Positions 1 to 10,167 of a stretch of 64,000 nucleotides of DNA are shown here, in pieces; position 1 is the stretch's first letter; the number at the start of each line of letters is the position of its first letter. The stretch covers positions 34,780-98,779 of the forward strand of contig JAIQZO010000055.1 in assembly GCA_021777055.1 (NCBI GenBank), read 5' to 3'. This stretch comes from Candidatus Anammoxibacter sp. Lineage in GTDB: Bacteria; Planctomycetota; Brocadiia; Brocadiales; Anammoxibacteraceae. Both the position numbers and the translations under genes were made by a program. The notes beneath the pieces were generated by a model, which did not search any database, had not been told where the DNA came from, and worked only from the letters and a program-made list of their open reading frames with translations.

Positions 1-1262
1 TCTTTACCCGGTTCAAAACTTATGCTTACCGGTCCACCTGAATTCATATCAAAATATCCCGTGTTAATTAATCTCTGTTGGCTTTCACGAATCCTTGAAA
101 CATCCAAATGCTGACCTGGAAGGAAAGTAAGTTGTCTCCTTATAACATTATCTTTGGTCTTATCATTACCCTTAATCTTAATCTGCTCAATGAATACCCG
201 TCCGTTTTCTGTTAAGTTATAAACAATGTCGACATTTGTATTATTAGGATCAAAATAGTGTTTTTCGTCAATCTTTACTCTAGTAAAACCCTGCTCACCA
301 TATAGCGACCTCATCTCAAAGATATCCTTCTCTAGAAGTTCTAACAAGAAAGGACCTCCCTCAACTAGCTGTAAACTTTTTAAAAGCTCTTTTTCCGCAA
401 AGATAGTTTGGCCTTTTACACTGATTTTATTAACAAAGTACCGTTCATTTTCACGCACATTAATGAGAATAAACATGTCTTTCTTATCTTTGCTATAACT
501 AATTGTAGAATCGATTTCAGCATCAAGCCATCCTTTTTGCCTATAAAATGCCTTTAACCTTTCAACGTCTTGTTCAAGTGCGGTTTTATCATAGGCGCCT
601 CTATAAAGGAGGGTAGGGAAACGTTTGGGTTTTGTCTTCATATATTTGCCTAATTTCTTCTTGCTAATCGACGCATTACCTTTAAAATCCACAGATTTAA
701 CCCGAATCTGAGGCCCTTCATTTATGTGATAAATTATTGAAACGGCGCCGCTGGACTTTCTTTCTTCAACCCTTATCTTTACAAACAGATAACCCTTTTC
801 CAAATAAAGGTTCCGTATTTTATCTTCATCTAGTTTAAGCAGATATAATCTTAAATCATCATTCTCCAGCAAATCAATAGATGACCTTAGTTTTCTTTCA
901 GTAATTGCGACATTACCAACAAATTTTATATTCTTGACTACAGGCCTTTCATATACATTAAAAATAATCCTGATACCGCCATCAAACTGCTCAACTTCTA
1001 CGTCAATACTATCAAAAAACCCAAGAGACCATATTGCATCAACATCCTTGCTTATACCCTCAGAAGAGTATATATCGCCTATTTTTGTTGTAATTGTACT
1101 GTTTATAGCGGCAGTACTGATCCTGCGATGCCCCCTTACATCTATTTTTTTTATGACCTTATACTTATCAAGGTTTTGTTCTGCAAAAGAGTTATCGCTA
1201 TTGCAAAACAAAACCCAGACAGATAAAAACGTTACTATTAATGTTATACGCCTACATGTCAT
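1..1262 (-). CDS. bamA: Outer-membrane assembly factor BamA (3' end outside window)
   Basis: I translated this by hand from the ATG at 1262; the frame is open to the left edge, so about 420 N-terminal residues are seen and the beta-barrel lies outside. The visible part is a signal sequence followed by successive POTRA-like repeats, recognisable from recurring strands such as IKFVGN, VDFKGN and IKIKGNDKTKD, each followed by a helix. BamA inserts beta-barrel proteins into the outer membrane, so the cell is diderm. It lies downstream of dnaB on the same strand, separated by about 550 bp. TamA is a less likely alternative because more than three POTRA-like units appear. Confidence 0.85.
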   Translation of the reverse strand, partial: MTCRRITLIVTFLSVWVLFCNSDNSFAEQNLDKYKVIKKIDVRGHRRISTAAINSTITTKIGDIYSSEGISKDVDAIWSLGFFDSIDVEVEQFDGGIRIIFNVYERPVVKNIKFVGNVAITERKLRSSIDLLENDDLRLYLLKLDEDKIRNLYLEKGYLFVKIRVEERKSSGAVSIIYHINEGPQIRVKSVDFKGNASISKKKLGKYMKTKPKRFPTLLYRGAYDKTALEQDVERLKAFYRQKGWLDAEIDSTISYSKDKKDMFILINVRENERYFVNKISVKGQTIFAEKELLKSLQLVEGGPFLLELLEKDIFEMRSLYGEQGFTRVKIDEKHYFDPNNTNVDIVYNLTENGRVFIEQIKIKGNDKTKDNVIRRQLTFLPGQHLDVSRIRESQQRLINTGYFDMNSGGPVSISFEPGK

Positions 1263-1816
1263 ATTTTTTTTGTAACTACCGTAATAATGAGTTTAAAGAC
1301 TATAAATCTAAATATTACCTTGCATCCTGTCTCTTAACTTCCATATCCTAGCTGCAGATTCACCATACTATGAGTATGGTCGTTTAAAACATACATTTAG
1401 AGAATTTTCCGATTCGTGCAAATTATTATTACTGAAGTAATAGAGTGTTGGAGCGATTAAAGAAAAAAGCAACAAGAGATAACTCCAATACTCTATTATT
1501 TCATTTATTAGTTACAGCATTTGGGTTTCATATAGTATTACAGCATTACTTCAAAAAAATGTTTTTTAAAAGGTTCTGTAGATTTTATGAGATATAGAAT
1601 TAAGGAGACATGAATCAGGACAAAGGATAACAGATGAAGAAAGTACATACTAATCTCGTGATCAAAAGCATGGTAAAATAAATACAAATCTATGCTTCAT
1701 ACTGAAGGCTTTATTCTAAATTTTGTCCCATGAATTCTGTACCTCCCAATTTGTTTGCGGCTTTGCCACTATATGAATATGTAAAGTATAATTATATTAC
1801 ATTAAAAATGCAACAC
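1263..1816. other. Intergenic region, no gene seen
   Basis: AT-rich spacer between dnaB and bamA. The part from about 1596 to 1795 resembles 19110-19260: both have a decayed gaattc/aggagaca motif, then a stretch containing acatggtaaaat, tatgctt and a final gttt-cggctttgccac-like end. It therefore seems to hold a decayed dispersed repeat. No convincing ORF or RNA was found. Confidence 0.4.
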
Positions 1817-3172
1817 TTACAGTTCTGCACTATCATATGTCTCTTCCGTAGAAGTATATGGTTCAAATCGCATATAACCGGCAATAAAAGTTAACTTTAT
1901 GGTATCAGTAGGACCATTTCTCTGTTTAGCAATGTTAAGTTCCGCTACTCCCGGCGTCTTTTCATGATCATAATACTCATCCCTGTGAAGAAGCATAATT
2001 ACATCCGCATCCTGTTCAATGGACCCAGATTCTCTTAAATCTGACATCCTGGGTTTATGTCCTTCGCGCATTTCAACTGACCTGTTTAGCTGAGAGACCG
2101 CAATTACAGGCACTTTAAGTTCCCTTGCTAAAGATTTAAGACTACGGGAAATAAATGAAATCTCCTGTTGTCTGCTCTCAACCTGAGGCGCTTCAAGCAA
2201 CTGTAAATAGTCAACAACTATAAGCTGAATATCATTCTGCGCTTTCAATCTTCTAGCCTTTGCCCTGAGTTCAAGAATAGTAAGCCCGGGAGTGTCATCA
2301 ATAAAGATAGGCGCATTAGACAATGTCCCCATTGCCATGGTCAGATTACCCCACTCCGAATCTTGTAACAATCCTCTGCGCATCTTATATGCATCTATTC
2401 TTGCATGTGAACATAACATATTCTGCGCTATCTGGGTTGCAGACATTTCCAATGAAAAAAGTACAGCCCCTGCTCCACTTTTAACCCCAACATTTTCCAA
2501 GATATTTAGAGCAAAACTTGTCTTCCCCATACTTGGCCTTGCAGCTACAATTATCAGTTCTGAATGCTGCAGTCCGCAGGTAATATCATCTAGATCACAA
2601 AACCCAGTAGATACCCCGGTAAGCCTGTCTTTTCTGTCATGAAGGGCATCAATACGATCAAATGTCTCTTTTAATACATCGTGCAATCGATTGGAATTGC
2701 TTTGGAACTTTTTCTGAGTAATCTCAAATATGGCACTTTCAGATTTGTCCAATAATGTATCAGAATCATTGCCCTCAATATAGGCATCCTGCTGTATTTT
2801 TATAGCTGCCTCTATCAAACTCCTCTTAACGCTCTTTTCTTTGACTATCCTCGCGTAATATTCAACATTAGCAGCTACAGGCACAGACTCTTCCAACTCC
2901 ATCAGATAGCCAATACCACCAACCTCATCCAGTATATCCCTTTTTTCAAGTTCCTGCTTGAGAATCAGAAGATCTACTGCATCACCTCGGTCATATAGGT
3001 CTGTAATTGCCTGAAAAAGTTTTTTATGTGCTTTTTTATAGAAACTGTCCCTATCCAGAAGCTGTACTACAATATCGATAACATCATTTTCCAGGATCAT
3101 AGCTCCCAAAACACTAACTTCTGCATCTTCACTTACGGGAAGTTTACGTTCAGCTGCTAATAACGGATTCAT
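1817..3172 (-). CDS. dnaB: Replicative DNA helicase DnaB
   Basis: This is the hexameric 5'-3' helicase of the replication fork. At 451 residues it has normal family length. The N-terminal domain (about 1-105, ILENDVIDIV...) is followed by a linker and a RecA-like helicase domain with Walker A ARPSMGKTSFALN, Walker B IVVDYLQLL and the DREADVI-type segment SIEQDADVIMLLHRDEYY. No intein interrupts it. Its ATG overlaps the rplI stop by four bases (ATGA), so it is translationally coupled as the last gene of the rpsF-ssb-rpsR-rplI-dnaB cluster, an arrangement common in bacteria. Confidence 0.97.
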   Translation of the reverse strand: MNPLLAAERKLPVSEDAEVSVLGAMILENDVIDIVVQLLDRDSFYKKAHKKLFQAITDLYDRGDAVDLLILKQELEKRDILDEVGGIGYLMELEESVPVAANVEYYARIVKEKSVKRSLIEAAIKIQQDAYIEGNDSDTLLDKSESAIFEITQKKFQSNSNRLHDVLKETFDRIDALHDRKDRLTGVSTGFCDLDDITCGLQHSELIIVAARPSMGKTSFALNILENVGVKSGAGAVLFSLEMSATQIAQNMLCSHARIDAYKMRRGLLQDSEWGNLTMAMGTLSNAPIFIDDTPGLTILELRAKARRLKAQNDIQLIVVDYLQLLEAPQVESRQQEISFISRSLKSLARELKVPVIAVSQLNRSVEMREGHKPRMSDLRESGSIEQDADVIMLLHRDEYYDHEKTPGVAELNIAKQRNGPTDTIKLTFIAGYMRFEPYTSTEETYDSAEL

Positions 3173-3660
3173 ATTTCCTCTTTTACCTCTGCCGCATTTT
3201 CAGTTTTCACCGCTTCATTTTCGTTTACAACCCACAATTTGATATTTGTTTTTATTTCTGAAGAAATAGCGATAGTTACATTATATACATCACACTGCTT
3301 AATAGGCTCTTCAAGAACTACCATGTTCTCTTCGACATTAAACCCCTGTTTCTTTAGCTCATCAGCAATCATATGTGCAGAAACTGAACCAAATAATTTA
3401 CCATCTTCATTTGCCCTAGCCGGAATTGTACAAGAGAAATCTCTTAATTCATCTGCCAATGCAGTTAGAACAGTATTTTCTTCTCTTCTTCTTACCTCTT
3501 CTTTTCTTTTAGCACTTTCCATCTGCTTTATCGCACCAGGCGTCACATGAACACCAAGACCTTTGGGCAAAAGGAAATTTCTCGCATAACCATTTGCAAC
3601 ATTAACGACGTCGCCAATTCTCCCAAGTTTTTCAACTCTTTTTTTTAATAATAGTTTCAT
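3169..3660 (-). CDS. rplI: 50S ribosomal protein L9
   Basis: L9 binds 23S rRNA at the base of the L1 stalk. The N-terminal signature MKLLLKKRVEKLGRIGDVVNVANGYARNFLLPKG is diagnostic, followed by the long connecting helix (MESAKRKEEVRRREE) and the C-terminal domain. I start at the ATG at 3660, which has GGAG nine bases upstream, rather than the TTG one codon earlier. An acidic tail (ENEAVKTENAAEVKEEI) extends beyond the usual ~148 residues. A 413-bp spacer separates it from rpsR upstream. Confidence 0.97.
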   Translation of the reverse strand: MKLLLKKRVEKLGRIGDVVNVANGYARNFLLPKGLGVHVTPGAIKQMESAKRKEEVRRREENTVLTALADELRDFSCTIPARANEDGKLFGSVSAHMIADELKKQGFNVEENMVVLEEPIKQCDVYNVTIAISSEIKTNIKLWVVNENEAVKTENAAEVKEEI

Positions 3661-4076
3661 CAAATTTTCTCCAACACCATAATTTACAAATTAAGCTTTT
3701 AGTTTGCTTATAACCAACCAGATCATAAATCTATTTTTTAATTATATGGAAACAGGTTTTATTTTATAGATCTATCCATTTTTAACTATGAGAACATTAG
3801 GAAGGTATTAATGGAAGAATGTGTTCTTACTTTCTCTAAGAGAGAAGTATAAAGCAAAAACGGAAGGATTAAAGCTCTAATTTTCATAGAATCTTAATCA
3901 GAGAAGAATTGCATCTCTAGTAGAATTCTGTTTAAGAAAGAGCTTAACAACAACACATTTGATTAATATAAACAACATCTTCTGATACTTTTAAGCTAAA
4001 ATCAAATGTTCAGTCCATACTACAAAAATAAACTTAATGACACCGCACCTAACAAAGAAAAAAAGCAGACAAGCAA
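3661..4076. other. Spacer between rpsR and rplI, no gene seen
   Basis: About 415 bp inside what is usually a tightly packed ribosomal-protein operon. It is AT-rich with no ORF or clear terminator. A promoter for rplI-dnaB may lie here, but I could not single one out. Confidence 0.4.
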
Positions 4077-4325
4077 TCAAATGTAAGGAATCAAAGCCAT
4101 AAAACGTGCACGTTTCACTGCAACCTTTGCCATTCTTTGATGTTTTGCACAATTACCAGATCTTCTTCTAGAGAATAACTTTCCCTGGCTGTTTGTCATT
4201 TTATGAAGTTGTTGAGGATCTCTGTAATCTAAAACATCCAATTTTTCCAAACAAAACCTGCACTTTTTTTTCTCACTAAACCTGTTTTTATTTACATTAG
4301 ATCTAAATCTTTTCTTTCTTATCAT
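4077..4325 (-). CDS. rpsR: 30S ribosomal protein S18
   Basis: S18 binds next to S6 on the 30S platform. The 82-residue protein carries the family core LDVLDYRDPQQLHKMTNSQGKLFSRRRSGNCAKHQRMAKVAVKRARFMALIPY. An N-terminal CRFC pair with a later Cys hints at a partly retained zinc-type site. An AGGA motif precedes the ATG. It follows ssb with a short gap. Confidence 0.97.
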   Translation of the reverse strand: MIRKKRFRSNVNKNRFSEKKKCRFCLEKLDVLDYRDPQQLHKMTNSQGKLFSRRRSGNCAKHQRMAKVAVKRARFMALIPYI

Positions 4326-4366
4326 ATTTAATTTTCCTATTAATTATATCCAGACAAACTATATTT

Positions 4367-4804
4367 CTAAAAAGGAACATCATCAATATTACTTACATTA
4401 TTATCTGATACGGGTTTCTCACTCTGCATAGGCGGCTTCTCTTCAGCAAACGCAGAAGAATCATTGTTCTTTTGCGAACTACCTACAAACTCAAAGTTCT
4501 CCGCCATAACGGACAACCTATTCCTTTTTTGACCATCCTGAGATTCCCATTGTTCAAAACGAAGACGACCTTCAATAAAAATAGACGATCCCTTGCTAAA
4601 ATATTCACTTATAACTTCAGCCCTTCTACCAAACATACTAACATCAACAAAACAGGTCTCTTTTTTCTGTTCACCGTCCTGTGCCTTGTACATCCTGTTA
4701 ATAGCCATCCCAAAACGAGCAATTGCAGTGCCACCGGCAGTATAACGCAACTCCGGGTCCCTGGTAAGATTGCCCATTAAAAGTACTTTATTAAAGTTAG
4801 ACAT
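4367..4804 (-). CDS. ssb: Single-stranded DNA-binding protein
   Basis: SSB coats single-stranded DNA during replication and repair. The start is taken at MSNFNKVLLMGNLTRDPE because AAAGGA lies seven bases before this ATG; the upstream in-frame extension has no SSB homology. The OB fold (about 1-110, with LRYTAGGTAIARFGMAINR and the KKETCFVDVSMFGRRAE strand) is followed by a disordered linker and the acidic C-terminal tip NIDDVPF, the docking peptide for partner proteins. It lies between rpsF and rpsR. Confidence 0.96.
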   Translation of the reverse strand: MSNFNKVLLMGNLTRDPELRYTAGGTAIARFGMAINRMYKAQDGEQKKETCFVDVSMFGRRAEVISEYFSKGSSIFIEGRLRFEQWESQDGQKRNRLSVMAENFEFVGSSQKNNDSSAFAEEKPPMQSEKPVSDNNVSNIDDVPF

Positions 4805-4851
4805 ATCAATCCTTTCGGATAAAGTTACAGCAACAATTAACACCCTACAAT

Positions 4852-5334
4852 TCAGTCTACAGTCGCAGGTTTTTCTTCCTCTTCAACATTCTCCGCATCT
4901 GCTTTTTCAATATCGTCAGTAACAACAACCGGCTCTTCCACCACCTCTTCTTCTTTCTTGACATCAGGAGAACTAGTATTATTCTCCGATTCTGACGACG
5001 CAATCTCACCACTTGTTGCAGGCATTGGCTTTGGTAATGAATTTTTCCTCAGGTCATCCCTTAGGATTAACGATCTTATTACACTCTCAGAAAGACTAAA
5101 ATCATGACGTATCTTTGTAATAGAGGAACCATCAGCATTAAATAGCACGATTATGTATGTTCCGCGGGTGTGGTCACCTATATTAAAGGCTAATTTCCTC
5201 TCTTCCCATTTATTTAGTTCTATTACTTCAGCTCCGTGTTTTGTTAATACACCCTGAATATGATCAACCAAATTATCCCAATCATCATTAGCGGCTGTGT
5301 TACCAACCAGAAACATACCTTCATACCGATGCAA
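4852..5334 (-). CDS. rpsF: 30S ribosomal protein S6
   Basis: S6 pairs with S18 on the 30S platform. The core YEGMFLVGN...VLTKHGAEVIELNKWEERKLAFNIGDHTRGTYIIVLFNAD...LSESVIRSLILRDD is typical. I choose the TTG at 5334 (MHRYEGMF...): GGAGG ends eight bases before it, and this N-terminus matches the family's M-R-x-YE start. The longer reading would begin inside that Shine-Dalgarno. A ~60-residue acidic C-terminal tail extends past the usual ~100 residues. Usually pth lies between rplY and rpsF; here it is absent. Confidence 0.95.
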   Translation of the reverse strand: MHRYEGMFLVGNTAANDDWDNLVDHIQGVLTKHGAEVIELNKWEERKLAFNIGDHTRGTYIIVLFNADGSSITKIRHDFSLSESVIRSLILRDDLRKNSLPKPMPATSGEIASSESENNTSSPDVKKEEEVVEEPVVVTDDIEKADAENVEEEEKPATVD

Positions 5335-5415
5335 TTTATTATCCTCCAAAAGTGATAGCTACAAATTTTTTTTATACAACAATCAACCTACAAATCATCA
5401 TGAACAAAGGGGCGA

Positions 5416-6042
5416 CTACTCTTCCCCTTCACCACTCTCTTTCTTAGAAGCAATGACTTCAGGCTCGTCCTGTACCTCTTCCTCCGATTCACCCTTTTCA
5501 ACTACGACATGCACTGACGCAACAGTACTATCGGGGCTATTTGTAATACTTGCGCCTTCGGGAATTACTAAATCTTTTACCAAAATAGATTGGTCGAGAT
5601 CCAAACCAGAAACATCTGCTCGTATCTTTTCCGGAATCGCAGTAACAACGCATTCTATAACAACATTTTTCAGTAAGTGCGTTAACACACCATGTTTCTT
5701 ATGTCCGATCGGCTCACCATAAAGTTCAACAGGCACATCAACTGTCACCTTTTCTCCAACATCAACACGGGCAAAATCAACATGTAAAATGTTATCTCCC
5801 AAATAATCGTACTGCACTTCTTTTACAATGGCATTTTCTTTAGTGCTATCCCACTCTAACTGCACCATTCTTGCTTTAGCCTTTAGCGCATCATGCAAAA
5901 CTGCAGAAGTAACAGACAAATTCACACACTCTTGCTTATGTCCGTATAAAACAGTAGGTATAACACCTTCTTTACGTAGCCTTTTCACAGAATTACTACC
6001 AACCTCATTTCGCAACATAACAGGTAACGTAAAAATAGACAC
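5416..6042 (-). CDS. rplY: 50S ribosomal protein L25 (Ctc/TL5 type)
   Basis: L25 binds 5S rRNA. This is the long two-domain form (208 residues): an N-terminal 5S-binding domain (about 1-95, GSNSVKRLRKEGVIPTVLYG, YDYLGDNILHVDF) and the C-terminal beta domain (VTVDVPVELYGEPIGHKKHGVL, IPEGASITNSPDSTVASVH). It ends in an acidic tail. The start is GTG, with AAAGGAG nine bases upstream. It follows prs, the classic prs-ctc pairing. Confidence 0.95.
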   Translation of the reverse strand: MSIFTLPVMLRNEVGSNSVKRLRKEGVIPTVLYGHKQECVNLSVTSAVLHDALKAKARMVQLEWDSTKENAIVKEVQYDYLGDNILHVDFARVDVGEKVTVDVPVELYGEPIGHKKHGVLTHLLKNVVIECVVTAIPEKIRADVSGLDLDQSILVKDLVIPEGASITNSPDSTVASVHVVVEKGESEEEVQDEPEVIASKKESGEGEE

Positions 6043-6097
6043 TTAATTAATCTCCTTTCAAAATCAATTCTTTTGCTATACTAAACGAGCACACAAA

Positions 6098-6131
6098 TGA
6101 AACATTTAGTGATTCAGGTTTTGGTTAGATT
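6098..6131. repeat. Dispersed ~32-bp repeat, copy 1
   Basis: The sequence around acatttagtgattcaggtt and the following ttggttagattt recurs at 52069-52101 with a few changes. Both copies are intergenic and AT-rich. Function unknown. Confidence 0.45.
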
Positions 6132-6282
6132 TGGATGTTACAATTGTAAAATCCCCCAATACAAACATATCGGAAAATTATAACTGAATAACATTCAAAT
6201 ATAACCGAAAAATGGATCGCAAAATGTCGCATCCATGTTCCCGTCAAGCATAAACATCTATATAACCAAAAAATAGGAACAA

Positions 6283-7257
6283 TTACGGTTCTGCAAACAT
6301 AGAACTAATAGATTCATTAAGATGTATCCTTCTTATAGATTCACCTAACAACTCATCTATTGACAACACCTTTATTTTATCTCCCAGCGACTTAGCATTT
6401 TCATTTAGAGGTATCGTATCTGTAACCGCCAACTCTTTAATAGGAGCATTCCGCATCTTTTCTACCGCGTTACCACACAGAAGCGGATGAGTGGCACCGA
6501 CGTAAATATCCTTTGCCCCCTTCTCCTTTAAAATATTTGCGGCCTGAACAATAGATCCACCCGTCGCTATCATATCATCAACGATTACAACATTTTTACC
6601 TTTTACATCACCAATAACAAAACCAACTTCAGTCTCATCCGGCCCAACCCTGCGTTTATCAACAATTGCCAATTTTATCTTCAGACTCTCTGAATAAAGC
6701 CTAGCATTTTTAATACCCCCCACATCAGGAGACAAAACAACCAGATCAGGTATATTTAAACTCTCGTAGTATTTAGAAATCACCTGAAAAGACAAAAGAT
6801 GGTCCACCGGAATATCAAAAAAACCTTGAATCTGCGCAGCATGCAAATCCATTGTTATCACACGATCCGCACCAGCCTTAGTAATCAGATTAGAAATCAG
6901 CTTTGCAGTAATAGGTACCCTGCCTTCATCCTTCCGATCCTTCCTCGCATAACCAAAATACGGCATCACCGCAGTTATCCGCTCCGCAGACGCCCTTCTG
7001 CAACAATCAATCAGGATTAACAGTTCGGCAAGATGTTCATTTACCGGAGGACAAGTAGGCTGAATCAGAAATATATCCGCCCCCCTAATATCTTCATTAA
7101 CCTTAACATTTATCTCACCATCAGGAAACCTATCAACCGTTACATCACCAAGCGGAACTGAAAGATATTTGCATATTTGCGATGCAAGATCTAAATTTGC
7201 GCTTCCTGAAAATATTTTTAAATTATTTATAGTTTTTAATGATTTTTTCGTACCCAT
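6283..7257 (-). CDS. prs: Ribose-phosphate pyrophosphokinase
   Basis: It makes PRPP from ribose-5-phosphate and ATP for purine, pyrimidine, histidine, tryptophan and NAD synthesis in the cytosol. It has the family's length (324 residues) and motifs: KIFSGSANLDLA start, DRFPDGEINVKV, the YFGYARKDRK flexible loop region, the DLHAAQIQGFF metal-binding segment, and the PRPP-binding VVIVDDMIATGGSI. It is a class I enzyme. It is transcribed with rplY downstream and tRNA-Gln upstream. Confidence 0.97.
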   Translation of the reverse strand: MGTKKSLKTINNLKIFSGSANLDLASQICKYLSVPLGDVTVDRFPDGEINVKVNEDIRGADIFLIQPTCPPVNEHLAELLILIDCCRRASAERITAVMPYFGYARKDRKDEGRVPITAKLISNLITKAGADRVITMDLHAAQIQGFFDIPVDHLLSFQVISKYYESLNIPDLVVLSPDVGGIKNARLYSESLKIKLAIVDKRRVGPDETEVGFVIGDVKGKNVVIVDDMIATGGSIVQAANILKEKGAKDIYVGATHPLLCGNAVEKMRNAPIKELAVTDTIPLNENAKSLGDKIKVLSIDELLGESIRRIHLNESISSMFAEP

Positions 7258-7408
7258 GTCATCATCACAAAATTAGTCAAATTAATAGGGGTCAAGCTGT
7301 GTCGTTTTTAAAAGAACGGGCCTAACCAAACACACATATAACTCATGACTTATATAGTCCAAACAACACAAAGATCCTTTACCAAACAAAACAAAAGTAA
7401 CAAAAATA

Positions 7409-7482
7409 TGGTTACCCGGGGAGGGCTCGAACCCCCAATAAGAGTACCAAAAACTCTGGTGTTACCATTACACTACCGGGTA
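7409..7482 (-). tRNA. tRNA-Gln (anticodon TTG)
   Basis: The reverse complement folds as a full cloverleaf: a 7-bp acceptor stem (TACCCGG with CCGGGTA), D arm with AATGGTAAC, anticodon stem AGAGT/ACTCT around loop TTTTGGT (anticodon TTG, window positions 7448-7450), and T arm GGGGGTTCGAGCCCTCC. Discriminator A and an encoded CCA end at 7409. It lies about 150 bp upstream of prs in the same orientation, so both may share a transcript. Confidence 0.95.
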
Positions 7483-7562
7483 AAATATCTGCATATGGAA
7501 AGGGCCAAAACTGCACTACCAACAAAGAAAAGAAACCCACCCTGCACGCAAGACAAGAATTG

Positions 7563-9215
7563 TCATCTCAGTATGGCACCCTGATCAGCAGAGGAGACAA
7601 ACCTAGAATACCTCGCCAGATAGCCATGTTTTATTTTCGGTTCAGGAGTCTGCAGCACATCCAACCGTTTCGCAATTTCATCATCAGACAAGCTCACATC
7701 TATACGCCTGTTAGGAATATCAATAACAATCTCGTCCCCATTCTCAACAATTGCTATGGGACCACGATCCATAGCTTCCGGAGACACATGACCAATACAG
7801 GGTCCACGAGTACCACCCGAAAATCGCCCGTCTGTTATCAAAGCGACAGAATCACCAAGCCCCATACCCATCAATGCTGATGTCGGAGACAACATCTCTC
7901 TCATGCCAGGACCTCCACGAGGCCCCTCGTACCTTATTATAACTGCGGTATCCGCCACTATCTCACCATCCATTATAGCCTTCATGGATTCCTCTTCACT
8001 ATCAAAGACTCGAGCCGGACCGCGAAAATTTTTCATCTTTTCAGACAATGCAGTTTGTTTAACAATAGATCCTTTGGGTGCAATATTCCCCTTTAAAACT
8101 GCTATCCCCCCCTCACTGTGATAAGCTTCCTCTTTAGATCTGATAACATCGCTATCAAACACCTCTGCACCATTTGCAATTTCCAGAATCGTTTGACCGC
8201 TAACAGTTTTACAGTCATTGAGTTCACTTGCAAGCCTTTTCATAACAGCCGGAATACCACCAGCATAATGCAGGTCTTCCAAAAAGTGATCACCACCAGG
8301 CCTAAGATTTGAAATATGCGGGACACGTAAACTTAACTCATCAAATGTCTCCAACTTTACATTCAAACCAGCTTCATTTGCAATAGCAGGAATATGTAAA
8401 CAAGCATTCGTAGAACCACCCAGTGCAGTAGACACCATAATCGCATTCTCAAAGCTTTCCTTTACAAGAATCTTCCTGGCCGTAATTTTATTTTTCACCA
8501 AGTCCACTACCTTGCGACCACTATTATAAGCTATTCTATCTCTTTCTGCAGACACCGCAAGAGCTGTCGCACCTCCAGGCAAAGCCATCCCTATAGCCTC
8601 TGACACACACGCCATTGTATTTGCCGTATATAAACCTTGACAAGAACCAGGCCCAGGACACGCCTCCAACTCCAAGCAATCCATCTCTTTCTGACTTATC
8701 TCGCCACTCTTTCTCCTTCCAACCGCCTCAAATGTATCTCTTACAAACGAAAGACGTTTATTTCCATACCTACCGGAAATCATTGGCCCTGCAGTAACGA
8801 CAATCCCTGGGATATCAAGTCTTGCAAGCCCCATAAGCATACCAGGGGTAATTTTATCACAGTTAGTAAGCAAAACCAGCCCGTCAAGACAATGAGAGGT
8901 TACAACACTCTCAACTGCATCAGCAATCAGCTCCCTCAAAGGCAATGAATAATGCATTCCTTTGTGCCCCATGGATATACCATCACAGGTACCAGGCACT
9001 CCAAATATAAAACTCACACCACCTGCAGCATAAATCCCCTTTTCTATTGCGTTTTCAAGCTTGCGCATGTGCACATGGCCCGGAATCAGATCTGTAAAAC
9101 TGCTTGCTATACCAATAAAAGGCTTACCAAGGTCTTCTTTACAGACACCAGTCGCATAAAGGAGCGATCTAGCCGGCGCTCTCTCAATCCCAATTTTTAT
9201 TGTGTCACTATTCAC
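7563..9215 (-). CDS. ilvD: Dihydroxy-acid dehydratase
   Basis: It dehydrates 2,3-dihydroxy-isovalerate and -methylvalerate in valine and isoleucine synthesis. Its 550 residues match the IlvD/Edd family. Cluster and metal motifs are visible: [28 protein letters not shown], and the C-terminal [23 protein letters not shown]. The start is GTG, with AGG six bases upstream. A sigma70-type promoter lies at 9304-9332. No other branched-chain gene is adjacent. Confidence 0.96.
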   Translation of the reverse strand: MNSDTIKIGIERAPARSLLYATGVCKEDLGKPFIGIASSFTDLIPGHVHMRKLENAIEKGIYAAGGVSFIFGVPGTCDGISMGHKGMHYSLPLRELIADAVESVVTSHCLDGLVLLTNCDKITPGMLMGLARLDIPGIVVTAGPMISGRYGNKRLSFVRDTFEAVGRRKSGEISQKEMDCLELEACPGPGSCQGLYTANTMACVSEAIGMALPGGATALAVSAERDRIAYNSGRKVVDLVKNKITARKILVKESFENAIMVSTALGGSTNACLHIPAIANEAGLNVKLETFDELSLRVPHISNLRPGGDHFLEDLHYAGGIPAVMKRLASELNDCKTVSGQTILEIANGAEVFDSDVIRSKEEAYHSEGGIAVLKGNIAPKGSIVKQTALSEKMKNFRGPARVFDSEEESMKAIMDGEIVADTAVIIRYEGPRGGPGMREMLSPTSALMGMGLGDSVALITDGRFSGGTRGPCIGHVSPEAMDRGPIAIVENGDEIVIDIPNRRIDVSLSDDEIAKRLDVLQTPEPKIKHGYLARYSRFVSSADQGAILR

Positions 9216-9303
9216 ATTAAACCTGCTTTTTTAGATAATTTTAAACCTGCCAGAGCCCAGAGTAAACTTTATTTAACTCGTTGTATAACAGGTAGATGGG
9301 AAG

Positions 9304-9332
9304 ATATTAGCATATAAGCGCAACCAAGTCAA
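9304..9332 (-). promoter_or_regulatory. Putative sigma70 promoter of ilvD
   Basis: On the minus strand, TTGACT (9327-9332) and TAATAT (9304-9309) are separated by 17 bp, which gives a leader of roughly 80 nt before the ilvD GTG. No T-box or leader-peptide structure was recognised in that leader. Confidence 0.55.
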
Positions 9333-9732
9333 GGGAATTTCTATCCCCCCCCTCAAAATACATTCTGACACTATTTTAACATTTCAGCACGGTTGGTTCT
9401 TGTTTTCAAAAGGAAAGTAGCAGACAAGAAGAGCAGTGTTCAAACTTAATGATAGACTATAGACAAAGAATTTTCCAACAACACTTAAGTTTACTACTCA
9501 AAAGCTTCAATTTTCAACAAGAAATTTGCTTGGGGCTTCGCAGTACGATGAAATGAAACTGTGCTCAATGACAGATTTAAGTGAGATACTTTATGATAGC
9601 GGAAAACAGCATTAAACGTTTCAACGTGGCATTTACACAATCAACCGGCATCATTACTGCACAAAAAAAAAACAGCTAAGGAGTTTATACTTTATACTGT
9701 GCAGCAATCAATCCGCCAAAAAAAAAGACAAT
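9333..9732. other. Intergenic region between rpsI end and ilvD promoter, no gene seen
   Basis: About 400 bp of AT-rich sequence with no ORF, RNA or strong hairpin that I could support. Confidence 0.4.
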
Positions 9733-10128
9733 TTATCGTTTGGTCCACTGGAAGCTGGCCCTTGCACCTTTTTTACCATATTTTTTACGCTCTTTCATCC
9801 TGCTATCCCTGGTTAAAAGATCATAATTCCTTAATGTCTCAATAAGGGTATCGTCTGCCTTAAACAACGCACGTGCAACACCCAAAGATACAGCTCCGGC
9901 TTGACCTGATATACCACCACCTTTTACGGTTACCCAAACGTCGTACTTTGCTTCTGTTTTGGTCATTTTTAACGGCGTACTTGCAATTAAACGATCTCTC
10001 TCTCTAACAAAATATTTATCAAACTCCCGGGAATTCAGATTTATTTTCCCTGTTCCTTTTTTGATTCTTACCCTGGCAACTGAAGACTTCCTCCTACCAG
10101 TGCCCCAACAATACTCATTATCTTCCAT
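9733..10128 (-). CDS. rpsI: 30S ribosomal protein S9
   Basis: S9 contacts the P-site tRNA through its basic C-terminal tail. The 131-residue protein has GTGRRKSSVARVRIKKGTGKINLN at the start, TVKGGGISGQAGAVSLGVARAL in the core, and the conserved ending SRMKERKKYGKKGARASFQWTKR. It is paired with rplM upstream at 39-bp spacing, the universal L13-S9 pair. Confidence 0.97.
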   Translation of the reverse strand: MEDNEYCWGTGRRKSSVARVRIKKGTGKINLNSREFDKYFVRERDRLIASTPLKMTKTEAKYDVWVTVKGGGISGQAGAVSLGVARALFKADDTLIETLRNYDLLTRDSRMKERKKYGKKGARASFQWTKR

Positions 10129-10167
10129 TATTATTTATACTCTAAAAAATTCACAACAGGTTAAAAT

